Positions 27,335 to 30,071 of a stretch of DNA of 30,071 bases are shown here, piece by piece. This DNA is from a virus. The position numbers were made by a program, and so were the translations under genes. Under the pieces are notes generated by a model. The model searched no databases, was not told the DNA's origin, and saw nothing but the letters and a program-made list of their open reading frames with translations. Each line of letters begins with the position of its first letter. The stretch's first letter is position 1. The stretch is from positions 1-30,071 of IMG/VR virus record IMGVR_UViG_3300025132_004644, one strand, 5' to 3'.

Positions 27335-28427
27335 CCTGTTTGATTCCTCCGACAACGTAGGACTCAACTTCTGTCTCTTGAGGGGCGACTTGAAGACCCT
27401 TAGAAGAGATCCAGTGCTGTGTCCAAGGAAGTGGATTATTCTTTGCAGCGACATCGTAAATAGGCTTCAGGCCAATAGCTTTCATTCTACGATTGGCAAC
27501 CCACTCAACATACTTCTTAAGAAGTGCATCGTTGAGACCAATCATTGATCCATCTTTGAAAAGATAGTCTGCCCATCTCTTCTCTTCATCAACAGTCTTG
27601 TCGAACATCATATACAACCACTCCTCTTCTTCCTTCATGATTTGTTTCATGTCAGGATCATCACCAGCCTTCCACTTGTTTAGAATGTTCTGGGTGATAC
27701 CAAGGTGTTGATTCTCGTCACGTGCGATGAGGGAAATAATCTTCGCAGACCCCTCCATGAGTTTGAGTTCACCAAATGCAAAACTACAAGCAAAGCTAAC
27801 ATAGAACCTAATACCCTCAAGAATATTAACGTTCGCGACAGCTCTGAATAGCTTTCTCTTAAGATCTTTGATTGCATACTCTTTTACAGCAGAGTCTCTA
27901 TAATCCTCAGTCCACAGATTACCATTACCCCACTCTTGTGCGGCGTTGATAAAGTCATCATAGGCTTGAGTTACACTCTTGGCCCTCTCAAGAATTCTAT
28001 CGTCAGTGATGATGTGGTCAAAAATATCTGATGGATCAGGGTAGATATTTTTGATGATGTATGTGTAGGAACGACTATGGATCATCTCCATAAATCCCCA
28101 CACTTCCATACACGCTTCCAGTTCAGGAAGAGAACAGTATGGAATGAACGCCATACCAGGACCACGACCCTGAATAGAGTCGAGCATAATCTGATACTTC
28201 AGATTAGAAGTATAGATATGCTTTTGTTCTGGTCGGAGGGTCTGATAGTCTGCTCTGTCTTTCTGGAGAGATACTTCTTCTGGTCTCCAGAAGTATCCTA
28301 GTTGTGTTGTCGTTAGTTTCTCAAAGATAGGATACTTATATGAGTCGTATCTTTGAACCCCTAGGGGTTTTCCAAAAAACATAGGTTGTTTTTTGTTATC
28401 ATGGACTTCGGTATTAAATACCGTCAT
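27297..28427 (-). CDS. nrdB: Ribonucleotide reductase class Ia, beta subunit
   Basis: NrdB carries the di-iron centre and tyrosyl radical that start reduction of ribonucleotides by NrdA. Counting from ATG 28427 (MTVFNTEV), the iron ligands are D83, E114, H117, E204, E238 and H241 and the radical Tyr is Y121, almost the E. coli numbering (D84, E115, H118, Y122, E204, E238, H241). The motifs DSIQGRGPG, EMIHSRSYTYI and ARDENQHLG are intact. Longer reads from ATG 28445 or GTG 28490 would add residues not needed. GAGG lies 8 nt before the chosen ATG. Confidence 0.95.
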   Translation of the reverse strand: MTVFNTEVHDNKKQPMFFGKPLGVQRYDSYKYPIFEKLTTTQLGYFWRPEEVSLQKDRADYQTLRPEQKHIYTSNLKYQIMLDSIQGRGPGMAFIPYCSLPELEACMEVWGFMEMIHSRSYTYIIKNIYPDPSDIFDHIITDDRILERAKSVTQAYDDFINAAQEWGNGNLWTEDYRDSAVKEYAIKDLKRKLFRAVANVNILEGIRFYVSFACSFAFGELKLMEGSAKIISLIARDENQHLGITQNILNKWKAGDDPDMKQIMKEEEEWLYMMFDKTVDEEKRWADYLFKDGSMIGLNDALLKKYVEWVANRRMKAIGLKPIYDVAAKNNPLPWTQHWISSKGLQVAPQETEVESYVVGGIKQDVKNDTFSGFKL

Positions 28428-28470
28428 CCCCTTCACCTCATTCATTTTCTTATCGTAAACCGATGAAACC

Positions 28471-30071
28471 TTAAACTGCACAGGATTCACACTCTCCCTC
28501 CTCTACTGATTCTAGTTCGTTTAATAAACTATTGAGTTCGGACTTATCTTCTACCACCTCGTCAGTTTTGATGTCGTAGGTGTTCTGGTAGTAAGAAGTC
28601 TTCCAACCATACTTATATGTAGTCAAAAGGTCATTAGCCATTTGAGACACAGGTACTTCATTGTCATCATAGTTCTCTGGATTGTAACTCCAGTTACCAG
28701 AGATACCTTGGTCGAAGAACTTTTGCATGACAGCAACGACATTAATATACCCCTCGTTACTCTTCATTTCCCATAGGAGTGTGTAATTGTTCTTAAGTGT
28801 GTTATAAGACGGTACAATCTGCTTAAGGGGTCCCTTCTTACTCTTCTTAATGGACAAATAGTCTCTAGGTGGTTCGATGCCATTCGTTGCGTTTGACACA
28901 ACGGAAGAACTTTCTGATGGCATCTGAGCAGACAATGTTGAGTGCCGTAGTCCATGAGCCAGAATCGACTCTCTAAGCGCTTCCCAATCATGGACAAGAG
29001 CCTGTGTAGAAATCTCATCAACATCTTTCTTATACGTGTCGATAGGAAGGAGTCCATCACTGTACTTAGTACGTCCAAAGTATTCACAGTGTCCCTTCTC
29101 TTTGGCAATTTCATTGGAGGACTTAAGAAGGTAATACTGGAACGACTCAGACAACCCGTGGACGGCATCCCATGCCTCCTGTGAGTCGTAGTTATAACCT
29201 AGCTTGGCAAGATAGTGTGCAAGACCGATGAAACCAACACCGAGTGAACGACGTGCTTTAGTTGCAACCTCTGCAACTCTTACAGGATACTCCTGGTAGT
29301 CAATCAACTCCTCCAGACCCCTCACAGACAGGTCACACAGGTCTTCTAGTTCCTCATCGGACTTGATCTTACCTACGTTGACAGCTGACAGAATACACAG
29401 GGCAATCTCACCTGGCATCTCCTCATCAATATGACTCAATGGTTCTGTAGGAAGTGTAATCTCCTGACAAAGGTTTGACATATTTACCTTGTCTTTGAAG
29501 GAGGAGTGACTGTTACAGTGGTCGATGTTCATGATATACAAACGACCAGTCTCTGCTCTCTCCTTCAGTAGATCAAGAAAGAGTTCCTGAGCTCCGACAG
29601 TTTTTCTTGGTACAGAATCATCTGCTTCGTAACGTGTATAAAGCTCATCGAAGCGATCAGTACCAAAAGCATCATAGAGCCCAGGCACATCATGAGGACT
29701 GAAGAGGGAAATTTCTCCGTTAGTAATGAATCTTTCGTAGAAGAGTTTGGAGAGTTGGATGGAGTAGTCAAGTTTCCTTACGCGATTATCTTCTGTACCT
29801 TTGTTGTTCTTCAGAACAAGGATGTCTTCTATTTCTTGGTGCCAGATAGGAAAGTGAACTGTAGCAGAACCACCTCTGATACCGTTTTGTGTACAGCATC
29901 TGACAGTGCTTTCAAACTTTTTGAGGAAGGGGACCACACCTGTGTGTTGTACCTCTCCGCCTCTGATTTTAGAGTTGATCCCGCGGATTCTACCAGCGTT
30001 AATACCGATACCAGCCCTTTGTGCGACATACCGGCCAATAGCCATATCGCTGCTAAAGATACTATCGAGGG
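28471..30071 (-). CDS. nrdA: Ribonucleotide reductase class Ia, alpha subunit (5' end outside window)
   Basis: NrdA is the catalytic subunit that makes dNTPs from NDPs. The frame is open past base 30071, so the N-terminal part (ATP-cone region) is missing; ATG 30045 is an internal Met. Visible blocks: RYVAQRAGIGINAGRIRG, RCCTQNGIRGGSATV, the active site NMSNLCQEITLPT (Asn, Cys, Glu), RSLGVGFIGLAHYL, MPSESSSVVSNATNGIEPPR, and the C-terminal redox pair CESC. nrdB starts within ~45 bp, as usual in T4-like phages. It probably draws host thioredoxin or glutaredoxin for turnover. Confidence 0.97.
   Translation of the reverse strand, partial: LDSIFSSDMAIGRYVAQRAGIGINAGRIRGINSKIRGGEVQHTGVVPFLKKFESTVRCCTQNGIRGGSATVHFPIWHQEIEDILVLKNNKGTEDNRVRKLDYSIQLSKLFYERFITNGEISLFSPHDVPGLYDAFGTDRFDELYTRYEADDSVPRKTVGAQELFLDLLKERAETGRLYIMNIDHCNSHSSFKDKVNMSNLCQEITLPTEPLSHIDEEMPGEIALCILSAVNVGKIKSDEELEDLCDLSVRGLEELIDYQEYPVRVAEVATKARRSLGVGFIGLAHYLAKLGYNYDSQEAWDAVHGLSESFQYYLLKSSNEIAKEKGHCEYFGRTKYSDGLLPIDTYKKDVDEISTQALVHDWEALRESILAHGLRHSTLSAQMPSESSSVVSNATNGIEPPRDYLSIKKSKKGPLKQIVPSYNTLKNNYTLLWEMKSNEGYINVVAVMQKFFDQGISGNWSYNPENYDDNEVPVSQMANDLLTTYKYGWKTSYYQNTYDIKTDEVVEDKSELNSLLNELESVEEGECESCAV

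Noticed and set aside
28427-28490. GTG start for nrdB adding 21 residues
   Set aside because: From ATG 28427 the iron ligands and Tyr fall on nearly E. coli numbering and a GAGG site is present; the extra residues look like read-through of nrdA's end.
1-30071. CRISPR arrays, insertion sequences or attachment sites
   Set aside because: No regularly spaced repeats, transposase motifs or long terminal inverted repeats were seen.

Overview
The window looks like part of the genome of a T4-like cyanophage (cyanomyovirus) of marine Synechococcus or Prochlorococcus. It combines phage nucleotide-metabolism genes (nrdA, nrdB) with genes phages take from cyanobacteria: plastocyanin, plant-type ferredoxin, two high-light-inducible (Hli) proteins and the transaldolase talC. 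It also has scattered tRNA genes and many tiny, tightly packed genes. Every gene I can support lies on the minus strand, so transcription runs from high to low coordinates.

Layout in transcription order. (1) 30071-26121: nrdA (5' end outside the window), nrdB, a 47-aa ORF, a GIY-YIG nuclease and a lipoprotein-type lysozyme. (2) 26135-23407: tRNA-Arg(UCU), tRNA-Asn(GUU), tRNA-Val(UAC) and tRNA-Met/Ile(CAU), interspersed with small genes: two 2OG-Fe(II) oxygenases, a zinc-binding protein, a Phd-like antitoxin and small membrane proteins. This part holds several near-consensus sigma70 promoters, most of which start inside the 3' end of the gene before them. (3) 23435-22569: a three-gene unit ending in a rho-independent terminator. 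(4) 22591-4693: an uninterrupted ~18 kb glycan-biosynthesis operon of 21 genes. It is driven by a promoter whose -35 box lies inside that terminator. Nearly every junction overlaps (ATGA, TGATG, short overlaps), which implies translational coupling. (5) 4576-2185: a secreted beta-barrel-like protein, small membrane proteins, two hli genes, petF and a chain of very small overlapping ORFs. (6) 2156-1: plastocyanin, small hypotheticals, a beta-propeller-like protein and a partial staphylococcal-nuclease-like gene.

How the genes fit together. The photosynthesis genes (petE, petF, hli) should support host electron flow during infection, and talC and nrdAB fit diversion of carbon to nucleotides. 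The glycan operon encodes nucleotide-sugar enzymes: RmlB, RmlC, a cytidylyltransferase, a plant-type GDP-mannose 3,5-epimerase, an RfbH/E1-like PLP/[2Fe-2S] dehydrase and several SDR epimerases. It also encodes about ten glycosyltransferases (GT2, GT11, GT17, GT25, GT92-like, NodZ-like, DUF5672), two methyltransferases and an oxygenase. It could build or remodel an unusual deoxy/methylated surface glycan on the infected host or the virion. RmlA, RmlD and GDP-mannose dehydratase are absent from the window, so some activated sugars must come from the host or another locus. talC sits inside this operon, which is the most unexpected linkage here.
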